A stretch of DNA of 56,486 bases from Heliocybe sulcata. Lineage: Eukaryota; Basidiomycota; Agaricomycetes; Gloeophyllales; Gloeophyllaceae. Position 1 is the first letter of the stretch. Each line of letters begins with the position of its first letter. A program made the position numbers and the translations under genes. Below the pieces are notes generated by a model that made no database searches, was not told where the DNA came from, and saw only the letters and a list, made by a program, of their open reading frames with translations. The DNA is taken from NCBI GenBank assembly GCA_004369045.1, contig ML213510.1, forward strand, positions 1,328,246 to 1,384,731. The letters are read 5' to 3'. Of this stretch, positions 12,801 to 25,639 are shown in pieces.

Positions 12801-14945
12801 GGTGCTTGTTCTGCTGCTCGTTCAATCAGATAGACGCGTGAAACAGGCAGTTCAGAGCATAATCAAGCTTTATGAGCAAGAGCAGAGAGCTCGAGTGGAA
12901 ATAGAGTGGAGATAGTCGAGGTGTGGTAGTGAGTACACCTTGTCTTGAGCTGTGTGGATGTAGGACAACGGACGGATCTTGAAATAGGAGGTGAGAGTCG
13001 AAGTCAGAGACAGAACAGGAAGGGAATCAGTGCTCTTGAGATGCGAAAGCAAGAAAGAGCGATCGAGTCATTTGCGGCGGGTGGTATGAGCGCATTCAGG
13101 AGTTGACTGGACAAACTTCGCTGGGGACTGCCTGGCTGCGTGACTTCTCGTGACGCTCGCTACGCCCACAGGCTCCTACGATATTTGGGTCAGTTGCTCA
13201 TTTCCAGAGGACATCATGCCTCCCGGAACTATAGACATTAGACAACAGAGATGTAGTCTACATCTGGACGTAGTGTCGGAACCTCAGTGTAGTCGAGAAC
13301 GTTCAACTGAGATATTCGCTTTCCGGAAGTAGTCATGGGACCCCGAACTGCTTGAGCACCGCATACAGTCCAGGGTTCGGTTCTCCTGAGAATACGACGG
13401 TACTCATCAGATACTCACCTAACTGGTGCTTGTAGTAAAGATGACGTCGGAACCAAGCGTATGAGACGTTAGCACAAGAATGCGAGACTGGTTGCGGGTC
13501 GAAGCCGACGCTGAGCAAGGCAGCACTCAATGGACGTTTGCGACAGAGGGAGATGAAGGGAGGGGGAAGAGCAACGGGTTGGAAGCAAAAAAGATACTTC
13601 AGCCTATATAAGCGTGGGGGGGATAGATATGTGACGTATATGCCGATGATCATCGAACACGAGAGGAATTTAAAAAGAAGTCCTCATGTGGCGCCGAAGG
13701 ACGAATGAAAGAGGATAGGGCAGGGCCATATCCGGACGAGCATTTACCGTCACGGGCTCGGTCACGTGCGAACAAAAACCTCAACGACTCTGCCACCTAC
13801 TTTGTGACACCGCCAGGCGTGATTCCTCCCGGAATGCGTGAAATAACCTAACTGATACGGGACAGGTCGGCCCTGCAGTTGACTTCGATTGCGAGGAGTC
13901 AGAGGGACGGCTAGGTATTTGTTTGGAAGCGTAACAAAACCTTAAAACCTAGTTTCTGACATTGCATCAGTTCTTCATGTCCGACTCCATCTCAGCGATT
14001 CCAGAGGAAATCATGCATCTCAAAGCAAACATATGGATGAGCCACCCATATATGCATAGAACCAGTCCATATACTTAACCCGACCTACACTGTGCGTTGT
14101 CGGACTCCCTGCATCCTCCGGTACTCTAGATCCTCGTCCATTCCACGGCGCTCCTTTCATTCCTTCTGCGTATCTCTGCCAAGCGAACTTGAACCGCGAA
14201 AGAGACAGTGTCCTTCAAAGCGCATCTCAAGGACGTTCAAACAATCTGGAATTAGCCCGACTATAACTCGCGTACTCGAATCCCAACACGGATATAACGC
14301 CTCAAACCATCTCCGAATCAAATGAAGCACGAAAGAATATACAAGGAGCTGATTAGTCGCCCAACCTTGGACAAAAAAGAGGCCAACGACATGCCCAGCT
14401 CCTCAAAGATCCCTCTGCTCGACCAAAAGCTTGACCCAACATCCAACCCGTCAAAGACTCCAGACGCCAGGCTCAAAGGGTCGAGGTGACTGTAAAGAAC
14501 TCGTTTCTCTCTCCCTCAAATATATATACCTCCCGACGATCAACACGTGACGCATCTCACGGGGTCCGTGCGCTCCGCCGGGTATATAACCAGCGGCGTC
14601 ATGAATTTCGTCTTCATCGAAAGTTCACCTTGCAGGTTGATATTTGGGGTCCCTCTTCGTGCTCTGGCTTCAACAGAGGGATCTTGAACTGTACGCATGG
14701 GAGACCGACGCCTCGTCCCCAAGATCGCACCGACACTTCCATGTCGGCGGCGGCCCGTAGATTAGGTACATCTCATCCATGTACTTCTTCCGAAATATGA
14801 TTCTTGGCTTGGCTCGAATACGAATACTGCTATTTGCCGTCCCCTCTGCCCGATGGTGGACGCTTTGACCAAGTGGAGTTTTATGATGAAGGAATGCAAT
14901 TAAATAGAGCTACATATACACAGGTCCTCAAAGCGATACCGACAA
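12801..14945. other. Intergenic, no firm gene
   Basis: About 2.1 kb between two minus-strand genes. A good TATA-like element (TATATAGG on the minus strand, near 13600) is followed by a pyrimidine-rich leader, but the only downstream frames are short (see findings). A second TATA-like element, TATATAAC near 14583 on the plus strand, is followed by a 28-residue frame starting at 14600. Neither is supported as a gene. The segment 14800-14945 is the 3' flank of the thiolase gene. Confidence 0.4.
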
Positions 14946-16434
14946 TCACTGCTCGTTCACGAAGAGCGCAGCCATACCCATACCCGACCCAATACACATA
15001 CTCGTCACAAACAGCTTTGCACCCGTCTGCTTCGAGATATTATACCCAGTCGCGACCTGACGCGCACCAGCTACAGAGACAAAACCATCAGCACCCGCAA
15101 AACGCAGCAGCACAGCAAAGAACCAGACTCACTGCAACCCAACGGATGCCCAATCGCAATCGCCCCTCCATGCGGGTTCACCTTCTCAAACGGAATCCCA
15201 ATATGCTGAACCGAGAACACCGCCTGGCTCGCAAACGCCTCGTTAATCTCGTACAGATCCACATCATCCTTGCTCAAGCCGGTCTGCGCGAGCAGCTTGG
15301 GGATCGCGAACGCGGGCCCGACGCCCATTATCCGCGGAGGCACGCCGACGACGACCGAGGTGACGTACTTGCCGAGGATGGGGAGGCCCAGGCGTTTCGC
15401 GACGGAGCGGCGGGCGAGGAGGACCGCAGCAGCACCGTCGGAGACTTGCGAGGCGTTACCTACAACATAATGTGAGCATACAACGGTAGGATGGGGCATA
15501 CTCATAAGGACGCACCTGCATGTGTTGTCCCGTCCTTCGAGAACGCCGGCTTCAGCTTCGCCAAACTCTCAGCGGTCACACCATCCCGAATGCCATCATC
15601 CGCATCCACCACAATCTCCTTCTCCTCCTCCGTCTTCGGGTCCGTCCACTTCACCTTCACGGGCACAATCTCCGCCTTGAACTTGCCCGCCTTCTGCGCG
15701 GCCGCGGCCTTCTCAAAGGACTTTGCTGCGAACTGGTCCTGGACGGCCCGCGAGATGTTGTACTCCTTCGCGACGTTTTCGGAGGTGATGCCCATGGGGA
15801 TGAGGCAGTCCTCGGCTTCCTTATTCGAGAGGACGGCTTCGGACCACCCGTCGGGCATCGCGGCGCCGCCGTAGCCGAAGGTCATGGATTCCACGCCGGC
15901 ACCTGAGAACAAGAACCCAGGTATTAGGTACATCACGCGGTTTCGAAAAGACGACGTAAAGTGTACGCACCGATACCAATGTCAATTTGTCCGACTTTGA
16001 TCTCGTTCGCGATCTGGCTGACGGCGGTGAGGCCTGACGAGCACTGCCTGTTGACAGTGTTGATAGGCGTCGTGTTGGGGATGCCGGCGTGGAGGGCAGC
16101 CATACGAGCGCCACTTGCGCCTCCGCCTGGCGGGAGAACGTTGCCCACAGCAATATCGCCGACAAGCGCGGGGTCGAGGCTGGCTTTCGTGTACGCCGCG
16201 CGTAAAACAGCAGACAAAATCTCTTCAGGACGCGTATCCTTGAAGCCGCCTTTCTTGCCCTATGCCATCTCATCGTAAGGTCTCACTTTCGAGAAATACG
16301 GACGCATGGCATACCTTTGTGATTGCAGACCGCACAGCTGCGACTACCACGACATCGTCGTCGCTCTGCGCCAGCACCTTTGCCTTCCCGCTCGCCCCAG
16401 TCCACTCTGACACCTTTTGCGCGATAGCAGACAT
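14946..16434 (-). CDS. POT1: 3-ketoacyl-CoA thiolase
   Basis: This enzyme catalyses thiolytic cleavage of 3-ketoacyl-CoA to acetyl-CoA and a shortened acyl-CoA, the last step of beta-oxidation, normally in peroxisomes. Five exons close in frame: 16434-16315, 16259-15971, 15902-15516, 15459-15133 and 15070-14946, giving 415 aa, a normal length. The active-site Cys lies in NTVNRQCSSGLTAV; the His lies in NEAFASQAV...NPHGGAIAIGHPLG; the C-terminal catalytic Cys lies in FVTSMCIGSGMGMAAL. The GAGVESM block is also present. The pattern fits the ACAA1/POT1 branch better than cytosolic acetoacetyl-CoA thiolase, but that choice is from memory. I see no clear N-terminal PTS2 nonapeptide and the protein ends NEQ, not SKL. 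An ATATAAG box lies about 70 bp upstream of the ATG. Confidence 0.92.
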
Positions 16435-16502
16435 GTTGTTTTTCGAGTATAGAGAGTCGGGCAGACGAGCTCAGTAACTGTAACGCGACGGACGCAGAGG
16501 AC

Positions 16503-16509
16503 CTTATAT
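16503..16509 (-). promoter_or_regulatory. TATA-like box of the thiolase gene
   Basis: ATATAAG on the minus strand, about 70 bp upstream of the thiolase ATG at 16434, at a plausible distance for a fungal core promoter. Confidence 0.4.
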
Positions 16510-16588
16510 GCGCGATGGCCGGCGCGTCATTCCCCGGCCGCGGGGAAATCACATGCGACGATTGGCCGTCGTGCTGATTTTGTCGAAA

Positions 16589-16903
16589 TCATGAGGCCGG
16601 CGAGGGCGGTTGGGTCAGCGGCCAAGAGGCTCGGACAGCGTTGAGGGGCTTATTCACGAGCGGAAGAGTCTGGCTGTAGAGATTGAGTAAAGGCGGGTTG
16701 AATGAAGGTGGCGAGGTCTGCTCGGTCTCGGCCATCTGCACCGAAGAGGACCAATGCTTGAAAGGGCTAAGTCGCGGTGGCGAATCCCGATCAATAGACC
16801 AAACGGACCTTACATCCGGCTCTTGTAGACCTCTGATGGCGATCTGATTGGTTGAACGGACTGGCGGAGATTCTGTCGGAGGTCCCTTGCTCTCCGCGAC
16901 CAT
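16589..16903 (-). CDS. Possible small protein, 104 aa
   Basis: An open frame of 104 codons begins MVAESKG and ends in a Pro/Ser-rich tail (PSPAS). It is hydrophilic and Pro-rich with no recognised domain. A GTAAGG..CTTAG pair inside it resembles an intron, but removing that segment breaks the frame, so the unspliced reading is given. It lies about 150 bp upstream of the thiolase start on the same strand, so it may be a leader or chance frame. It could equally be random open sequence. Confidence 0.28.
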   Translation of the reverse strand: MVAESKGPPTESPPVRSTNQIAIRGLQEPDVRSVWSIDRDSPPRLSPFKHWSSSVQMAETEQTSPPSFNPPLLNLYSQTLPLVNKPLNAVRASWPLTQPPSPAS

Positions 16904-18782
16904 GGCTTGCACCGTTCTCTCCCCGACTCTAAACAATATCGTACCAAGAATGTTGTATGCAGGAAGAGGCGCTAATGTACCGGAATCTCAGAAGCCCCGT
17001 CATTCATGCAATTTAATACCAACTGAATGGAGTCCTATTGCAATCAGTCTGGATCAAGGGCTCACTCTGGTACGTTATTATTATCGTCGGGCATTTGGCT
17101 CTACCAGGCACCGTGCCGTGAGTCTGACACTACACGCAGGAATCATGCAGTCGTACCACTCTCCCAGACTTAATGAACAGGCCACACATGTGCCTTATTA
17201 TTGAAGAGGACGGCCATGCCCGTTAATTGATCGCCCTGGGCTGTCCATCAGACGTCCACGCCAGATGGAGCTGATGACACCTAGTAGTGATCGTAGTTCC
17301 AATTTGCTTCCGTCCGCCCTATACTCAGCCAACGGGTATCGCCCTCCAGCCCGTTCTCATCCACGAATACACTCTCGCTGCGAACAGCGGTCCACTATCC
17401 TGCTGTACCTGTCACCTCCGGCAATCTGTCGTGGCCGCCGCTTCAGAAGGCCGGACGCGCTATTCACAATGTATCGAAACTCAGATCCAAGGTTTCAGTT
17501 CCAGCGAAGACGGAACGCCCCAGCTCTAGACTTCCAGTACATCTAGTAAGCACCGACTTCCCTGTTCAATTCGGAAACCTGTCTCGCTTAAAATAAGCAT
17601 ATGATACCGTTCTATTGATATCAGGCGTATCATAATCAGACTGCGCACGGACAGACAGAGATTCCATCTGTCCATGATAGTCTTCCAAATGATCACCTTA
17701 TATAATTACCGCTCGAATCTAGCCTCACCGCCTGATGATGATGATTCATCGCTGACAATATGGGCAGCATCACGCAAAGAGTCTCGCAGCATCACTGCAC
17801 CCGCCACCCGCCAAGCAGCCAGCGAATGAGCGTGTCCGGGCAAGGTTTGGTCATCACATTCACAGCGCCAGCCTCCAGGGGCCCATATCCGTGCATATTG
17901 CATCCAGCGGTTCCTCCGAGGCTGTCACTTACGACAACACGCCCCCTGCTCTTATTCCGGCTCGGCCCGCGCCACACCCCAGTGGCGACTGATCTTCTCC
18001 ATACCCTCCGAAACCACTCCCCTTGTTCCCTTTCCGCCTGGAGATCCGGCCCCCATACCGACAACCACCACGTAACGTTAGCTAACGCGGACCATTCCTT
18101 CCTCCCCAAGTGGCCGCCGCCAATTCCGCCTCCCATCTTCCCTTCCCCACGTAACACCGGCGTCTTGTCCAGCCCCGAGCACCAAGGTTCTGTCCACGTC
18201 CCTACTGCGATCCAACCCCTGTCACCTATACTCATGCTCGCGTTTCTCCGATTTGCGGGCACGCCATCTGACCCAAGCACTCTGGATGCACCCGGATACC
18301 CTCGCGCCACACACCAAAGCATGGGTCCCTCCGTGATGAACAGAACAAGCCATCGGTATCCCATCTGATGTCACGCATTAGCACATGGGAACGGCATACG
18401 CGCCGGTCTACCAGGCCTCGAGGCCATCACATGCCCCTCCCCCCACACGAGAACACAGGACCCAACACAGCATACCATCATACAAGAAACGGATCAATAA
18501 TACATATTCACTATCAAAATACCGAGCTGTTAAATAAAAACGAACGAACGGAACAGAGCGACAGCGAGAGAACGGGAGACGACTGAGGAATAACAGTAAG
18601 CCAAGCCCAGAATACACACCACTGCACGCGTCCCCTGGCTCGATCAAACGGGACAACGCACATCAAGCGCTCGACGACGACAACGAAAAAACGTCCGAGA
18701 TAGATAGGACCCAGCCCACCCAAGCACAACCGGAGACGCGCACACCCAAACACGCAATTTTTTTCCACCACACGCCCGGACC
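16904..18782. other. Intergenic, no gene recognised
   Basis: No recognisable gene. Between about 17760 and 18368 both strands stay open for about 190-200 codons at once. The two readings are Trp/Gly-rich on minus and Pro/Ser/His-rich on plus, typical of a compositional effect. The stretch 18400-18782 is A-rich and is probably the 3' untranslated region of the GATA-factor gene. Confidence 0.45.
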
Positions 18783-20239
18783 CTACGCCGGCCGCTCCCG
18801 CCCCTCCGCAAGCGCCCCACTCTTATGACTCGGGCTCTCCGACCGCGACGACGGCGGCGTCGGCGACACGGGGCGCAGCACCCGCTTCCCCCCCGGCGGC
18901 GACTGCTGCCGCCACTGCTGCTGCTCCTGGCGCGCAAACAGCGGCGCGATCGACGGGTGGCTGTACGTGTGCGGCGGCGGCGGCGCTTGCGGGAGCGGCG
19001 GAGGCGGCGGCGGCGTCCGTGCGACGCGTGGGGATGTAGAGGTCGTGATGTGCCCGCGCTTGTGCGGGAACTGGTCCGGCCGCGGGCGGGAGTGCGTGCG
19101 CTCGAAGAGACCGCACTTGTTGCACAACTGTTAATAGAGGGAGAGGAGATGAGTGCGTGTGGCGGTGGGGCGAGGAGGGGAGGGACTTACTACTTTCCCT
19201 GGGTTCAGGGTGGAGCGGCGCCAGGTGGAGGTGTCGGTGGTGCAGCAGTTGAAGCAGCGGCGGCGGACGCGGTCGCTGAGCTTCGTGGCGGCGTCGTCGG
19301 TGAGGATGATGCCATAGTCGCTCTGGCTGGGCATGCCGTGGGGGTTCACGTACCCCCCGGTGCGCATCGTGCTCGGCGCGATGTGGGAGACGCCCGGGAG
19401 GGCGCCGCCGTAGGTGGGTGGCACCTGGTGCAGCGGCTCCTGGCCGTACCGGTGGTCGTACCCGGCGCGCGCGGAGTAGGTGTAGTTTTGAGGGCCGCTG
19501 GAGGGCTCCATGGAGGGCGTGTGCGCGGACGCGTAGGAGTACTTGGGCGATTGCTTGATGCCTTGGTTGTACGGGTGGTAGGACGGGGCGGAGTAGGATT
19601 GGGCGTGGTGGTGGCCGTTGGGCGCGGGGGAGGAGACTGCGGATCTGTCGAGGGAGGAGGTGGAGAGGGACGGGGAGTTTGTGAGGGTGGTGATGGGGGG
19701 CGGGGAGGGATGGGACAGTTCGTGGGATTTGGGATAGTCGTAGCGCCTGCATGTTAGTTTCAGTTTGGGCAGAGTCGTGGTTGGCGCATAAAACGCACCT
19801 GGAGGACATGACGATGGGTTCGCCGCGGTGGGACATGGCGTGGTGGATGGAGTGGTAGGGAGGCGGAGGGTGGGTATAAGAGACAAAGGTCTGGGGATCT
19901 CTAGAGGGTGATGAGATCTGTTGTTCCTTATCAGGCACTCGCCTCTCAGAAGACTGCGGTTGAGACATCAGATCGCCATGATGAGAGATAATGCGCAAAA
20001 TGAATGACGACTGACCCAGCGCGACTCGTGGTCGGACGAGGCGGCGGAGTGCGAGCGCGACTCTGGGTGGTCCCAGTGCTGGGGCTTGGGCGGGGCGGCG
20101 TCTGCGGCGGGCGTCGCGGCGGCGTCTGGCTGTGGCGCGGGTGGCGGCGACGACGACGACGGTGCGGGCTGCTTGTCGTTCGGAGGGTCCCTGTGGAAGA
20201 GATGAGCGACGAGGGAGGGCTTTTAAGGCTTGCTTACAT
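18783..20239 (-). CDS. GATA-type zinc-finger transcription factor
   Basis: This is a nuclear regulator that binds GATA sites through one C4 finger. Exons close in frame: 20239-20238 (the AT of the start codon), 20190-20016, 19953-19799, 19746-19191 and 19127-18783, giving 410 aa. The finger is completed by the last splice: CFNCCTTDTSTWRRS...NPGKV from exon 4 joins LCNKCGLFERTH from exon 5, then RPRPDQFPHKRG. The spacing Cys-X2-Cys-X18-Cys-X2-Cys is the fungal form. The N-terminal 260 residues are low-complexity (Ser, Pro, His, Tyr) and probably form an activation region. The C-terminus is Pro-rich. Fungal GATA factors control nitrogen use, iron uptake, light response or fruiting; no LOV/PAS domain is seen, so it is not a white-collar photoreceptor. 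Similarity to mushroom developmental GATA factors is possible but untested. The start codon reading is discussed in findings. Confidence 0.85.
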
Positions 20240-23200
20240 GTCAGAGGAGCTGTGGAAGGTGATGGTGATGGGAAGGCTGTTGTTGTTGAGCAAACAAGAA
20301 GAGATTCGGCGTCAACGGCGATGGAACGATCAGAATTCCAGCCTCTGGCTTTTCATCTAAACTTGGTTCTAAACTTGGCTTCCATACTCAGTCGCTCTCG
20401 TTCCGCTGATTACTCACACTCTATATTTGGCAATTCTCATTTATTTCAATCTCCGCGGCCAACTCCGGATCACCCCGATCAGCCAGCCCACCGTCGCAAA
20501 CACCCATCCTCCTTCCAATCCCAGACAACCTTGTGGCCGTCGTAAACCTTGCCAACGTCTTCGCAGGCAGACCTGCACCCTCGGCCATCCGCCCGCAGGT
20601 CGCGAACGCCGGTGCATGTGCCGTAAGCCGGTGTATTCGGTGCAGTATTTTGATGACCGATCCAGACATCAAATTAGGATCTTCACGGAGCCTGTGAGAC
20701 CCCTACCTTATCACCCCCACTAGCAAATGATCGAGATATTCAGATGCCTCCACTTTGATCCCGTGCGTCACTCCATCAACTTCAAGCAATCCAAGACTCT
20801 GTCGCAATTCTATGGCAAGAGGCGTCTGCGAACGGCATCGGCGAACCTGGAAAGCCGGCCCACACGGTAGCTATATTTACTGAAGCCGCAGGCTAGATTC
20901 GGGGACGGAGTGATTCACTGTGTCTATCTGATGGATATAGCCCTGGCTGTACAATACACTGCTTCCTGTTTGCGACTCTTTCTTCGATACACCGTCGGTT
21001 AAGCTTCCGCCACCAGCACTGCAGATCTCCCCGCTGCCAGTACTCCTGCTCGCTGCTCGTCCAGTCTGTCAGCCAGGGACGCTTGTCATGCGATCAGGGC
21101 GTCTCCCGATTGCTAAACATAGCTGTGCCCTTCATACCAGCTTACTCGGCTCAGCCCCATCGGGCATTCCATGTCCTCCTTCAGGTCACATCACCCTCCC
21201 CTTCTTCGGCTACCTAACTATCATCAATCGATACAACAAACAGCCAGAAATACATCCTGACCGTTGAGCGCTACATCACAGCCTGACCTCTCCGCGCCGA
21301 AAGCAGGGTGCAATGCTCACAAGTATGATTGATCCATTCAACATACAGAACAGCCACGCCGTCCAGCCTCCCAATTATGACGCATCTCCCAAGAAGCTGG
21401 CGTCGCTGCAGGAGAATCCCCACCTCGATCGTAAAATGAAACTCCCGCTGGTCGTCGCCCACGCACATCGCAGGAACTGACCATCTCAACCAGTTGATCC
21501 CGCTTCCCAACACCTCGACACCGACGGGGGAGGTTAGGGTCCCGCAGACGTCCCCTCTGCCCTCCTCCCCTTCACCGAGAAGCTATCTCCTTCCCAGCAT
21601 AGCCCGATAACTATTAAACTCAAAAGCACCGGCGGAAACCTCACTGCACCGCGCAAACCTTCGTCCATGCACCCTGATACCGTTAAGCGCCCATCTGCTA
21701 AACATACCTCTCCGGCGACCATATAAACGCCAGCTCGACAATCTAGACATATCAAGCCTGCGGGGCGATGGCACCTCCGCGTTGCAGGCGCCCTACTGTG
21801 AGGAGGGCACGCACGCCCCGGGGTCGTCGCAAGAAAGAAGAGTGGGACGTGCGCTACGCGTATCTGTTGCGCCTACCACACAATGTCTAGAGATCCAACG
21901 GCGGGCGGGCGAGCGCGTTTATTTGGCACCGCTGTGATCATCTATCCATCTGTTCTGCCCTCACCGCGTTTTCCAAACAACAGATGGACGGGAGTGCGTA
22001 TCACATTCCGGACCATGGGTGGCATCTGCTTCCTTGATTCTGCGCAGGCTTGACGTGACACTGATATTCTCACTCGCTTCGCGCTTGGGGTGTGTTTATC
22101 CTGGAAGGGATGATAGGAACGAGCCGCAGCGCACGGGGCTTCCCGCGGGCGCGGAGAATGCGATAGAGAGCATAGGTGGAGAACACAAAAAACGAGGCGC
22201 CGTGGTGTTCCTGTGCGCGCTATCTTGGCCCACGGCTCTTGTAAAAGTCGCCGGGGCCTTGATATTTCTGTCCCGCGTCGTGAAGGCTTCAGTCGTGGCG
22301 AGCGATTCGGGGATATGCGTACACAACGGGCCGATGAATCCTTTGGCCGTTCGTGTCTAGTCGAATCCGAGAGAGGATGGTCAACAGCGCCCCACCGCTG
22401 CGATCCTTTTGACCAGGTGCAACGGGCTCGTCCCTCAGCGCTCAGCCGGCGGAAGTTTACCCGCCACATCTTCACATGCAAAGCGTCTGTACAGTTGGTA
22501 CCTGGCACCGCGGCCCTGCCCGCATGGACAGGTTGATCTCCGTTAGCAGGGCCGGGCGTTTCTGTTTGGCTGGCTGGCTGTTGGTGACGAGGATCTGGAG
22601 GAGGCGTTGATTCTGTCAGAAAAACCAGCGGATGGGACGTATGATGGCGTTCGCCCTTTTTTCCTTCTCCTACATGCGGTATCGTCGGCGTTTTGGGACC
22701 GCGAAGGCGGAATCTTGGAGGTCCTGAAGCCGAATTTTTTTGACGCGCCAACGCTCTCTGTAGTGCAATCCCGCCCGGACCAATCGGTGCCTCGCCCAAG
22801 GCTACCAACTCGCTCCTACCGTCTCAAGTTGGCGCATACAGCCCGATTAGATTCTCCTGGCCTTTGGAGCGTCCACCTCGGTTTTCGGAGACCAAGAAGA
22901 TTTTGTATTGGATCAGTTGATGCGCCCGTGCATCTGTGATATCAACAGCGAACATCCCAGAACTATTTACCCGTACGCTCTCATTACGATGGCCCTCCAA
23001 TCGGTCTTGGATACCAAGGCGTTCTACCGTGGTTGAGATACAGCCGCGGAAGAATATTCGGTGTGCCAGCACATGGACGCAACCAGAATGGAATGTATAC
23101 GTGGGTCGTATCCCTCGGTCCTTCCATCTCCCCTTCGTCGCGCTACGCCAGTGTACCAAGAAATCGACGGGCTGCGATGAGCCATGGGTGCCTGTCCAGG

Positions 23201-25639
23201 AACTCCGCCCTTGCTATTTATCCGTACAGTGAGAAGGCACCGCAATACACTGCGGGTCATTGACTTGGGCTCTGACAGACAGAGTACCTACAACCCTCGC
23301 AGCTCAATTATGACCGTGTACCTGCACATCAACGGCTCTTATTAATGCTTGCCCCACTGTTGTCCCGCCCCTGCTCAGCGCTATTAATCCCGAGGCTTGA
23401 TCCCTCGGTGTCCACTGTACCGCACAGATGGTGATATCACCATCTAAACAGCGCGGGCTATCCCTCAGCTGCTGCTGAAAATGTTCGTGATCATCCGCGG
23501 GCGCCTCGCCCTCCTCTTCCCACATCCCACCATCGCGCGTTGAATCAACGTTTCAAGGCGATTTGCAGAAGCTACTGTGCCGTTACCTTCCTACAGTTGG
23601 GATGTTTACACCCTCGGGTGACGATCAGAGTTGTGGGCCCTCTGATCGCTGTTCGCGTCAATATGATGAAGAATGGAAATCTTACCGTGGCGATTGGCTC
23701 CATGGCGCCACGAAGACACGCTAGGCGCTCTCGTCGGACTCCCGACTCGTGTTCATAACGCCCCGGTGGTGAGAGGATCTCGGCATCTATATGCGTCGTG
23801 AACTGTGGATGCCAATGGATGCCGCCACGGACACACGATCACGAAACGACGGTTGGCTCGGAGAAGCAGGGAAACACTGGGCGCGCGCTCTGACGGCCTC
23901 TTGATCACGTTCGTCCCTCTACCGTTATGATATTCTTCTCTGCTTGACGAACTCCCCAGGACGACTCATCGTCGACGGCGCGGCGTGGAACTGATAATCC
24001 GATGGCAAGGCCAGCACAAGTAAACGAGAGCCAAGTTTCGTCTCGTCGATGGTAACACTAATTTTCCTGCTCTGCTGCTGATGAAAAAGCGCGTCCTCGG
24101 AACGAGATGAACTGATTGCTGTCACGATGCACGACCTCCTGGTTTTTGACTACATCAACACGCTCGCCTTGCGATTCCTGTCCACCATTCCAAGTTGACG
24201 GTATCACTACTATCCTGCAGAGAATTCAATGAAGGCAATGTCTCGCCGGCTTTGTTCATTTGGCCAGAGGTACTTCTCACACGGCAGGTGACGGCATAGT
24301 AGCCGTTAGGTATTGCTATTCTCAACGCCGTATTTATGCCACCATTGACTCGGGCACGCAAATAGCTCAGAAGTCTATCGGAGGCTCATTGTCTCGCAAA
24401 CCTGTGTCCACCGATCAAGACGAAGTACATCGGGAACATCAACGTATTTGTATCATATCTTTCGAATCCGAGGTTCTACGGGCTTGACAAATTTCAGTCG
24501 CGGGAATTGCAGTTCAGCAGCCGTTCTTCGTCGGCAAAATAGACCTTACGTCGCGATATTTGGCACCACAGGCTGGATCTCCGCAATAGGGGGAAGTATC
24601 TCATCCATCGGCAGACCGAAGATGCACGCTCGTGCCCGAGATATCAGGATAGCCGGATTGGCGTAAGCACATCGTCCCATATATTATTTTAACCAAGATA
24701 GCTGACTTTTGATGCATCCAGTGTCTCGCCTGGATGACTATAATAACGCCCGAATTTATCTAGCCGCTGAATCCTCGCCTCGATGCATGTTAGCGAACAA
24801 CTAGCATTTGCTATGGGTCGAATCGCCCAATATCCAGCACGCCAGCGGACACTTCTGTTGCACTGCATTGGAGAACTGCGCTGGCATAAACGTGTGCTGC
24901 ATTTCTGGCAGTTCGTCCCAGGTCTGAGGAGCCTGCGTGGATAATAGGGTCTCATATGTCACGTTTGAACTGGTGCGCAGCTATGCGAGGGAACCGACAT
25001 GGAATATTCTTCCGAGGGATACGGCCGCCGGAATCAGTTCAAACTCCTGGGTGTTGATTTCAATCAATGCTCTATCCTCTAGCAAATCGTCTCAAAAGTC
25101 TGCCCAACATACCAGAGCGCTCAACGGCAGCCAGAGTCGGAGGTGCTGGCATCGTACTTCCGATGCGGGATGACGTGAGGGCAGCTTCTCAGCTCAGCCT
25201 TCTCCTTGTTCCGAAGCTGAGGCCACCGTTATCAGGGCGTCTAACTATTCTTGGCTAACACGCGTTGTGGCGGCCAACGAGGCAACATGCAAACGTTCAG
25301 CTATCCACCTCCCAAGCCGAGCTTGAAGGCTTCAACGCTATGGATAGAATGGGACATCGGGAAGACATGAATGGGCTGCGCATGGCATCGACGGTTTATG
25401 GACTGGAATAGCCATCGGCGCTCGGACATGCACAGTGCCACTCAAAGATCCCTGGGCGTTCTGATCTCCAACTCACACCGCCTTCTGGCCAGGCCGCACA
25501 TTACACAAAGGCATATCGACCAGGCATGGGACTGGTCTCGGATCCATCATGCATCAACACGTTTTGTTGAAGACACACGAACAGCAGTTCTCCTTTAGCT
25601 CCCGCTGGCGAACCTCCCCATTCCCGAAGCCTGATTGTG

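Noticed and set aside
14600-14686. 28-residue frame after a TATATAAC box, considered as a pheromone precursor
   Set aside because: It lacks the C-terminal CaaX box required for basidiomycete pheromones.
17760-18368. Open frames of about 200 codons on both strands
   Set aside because: Both strands are open together and neither reading has recognisable domains or splice structure, so composition is the likelier cause.
18825-19757. 310-codon plus-strand frame, Arg/Gly/Val-rich
   Set aside because: It is antisense to the GATA-factor exons and its composition is the complement of their Pro/Ser-rich coding; no family motif.
20421-20672. Minus-strand frame resembling part of a MAPEG-type membrane enzyme
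   Set aside because: Only a few residues look similar, no membrane helices are evident and no neighbouring exons were found.
21942-22808. 288-codon minus-strand frame
   Set aside because: Arg/Pro/Ser-rich, no domain, no conserved-looking blocks, located in a decayed region.
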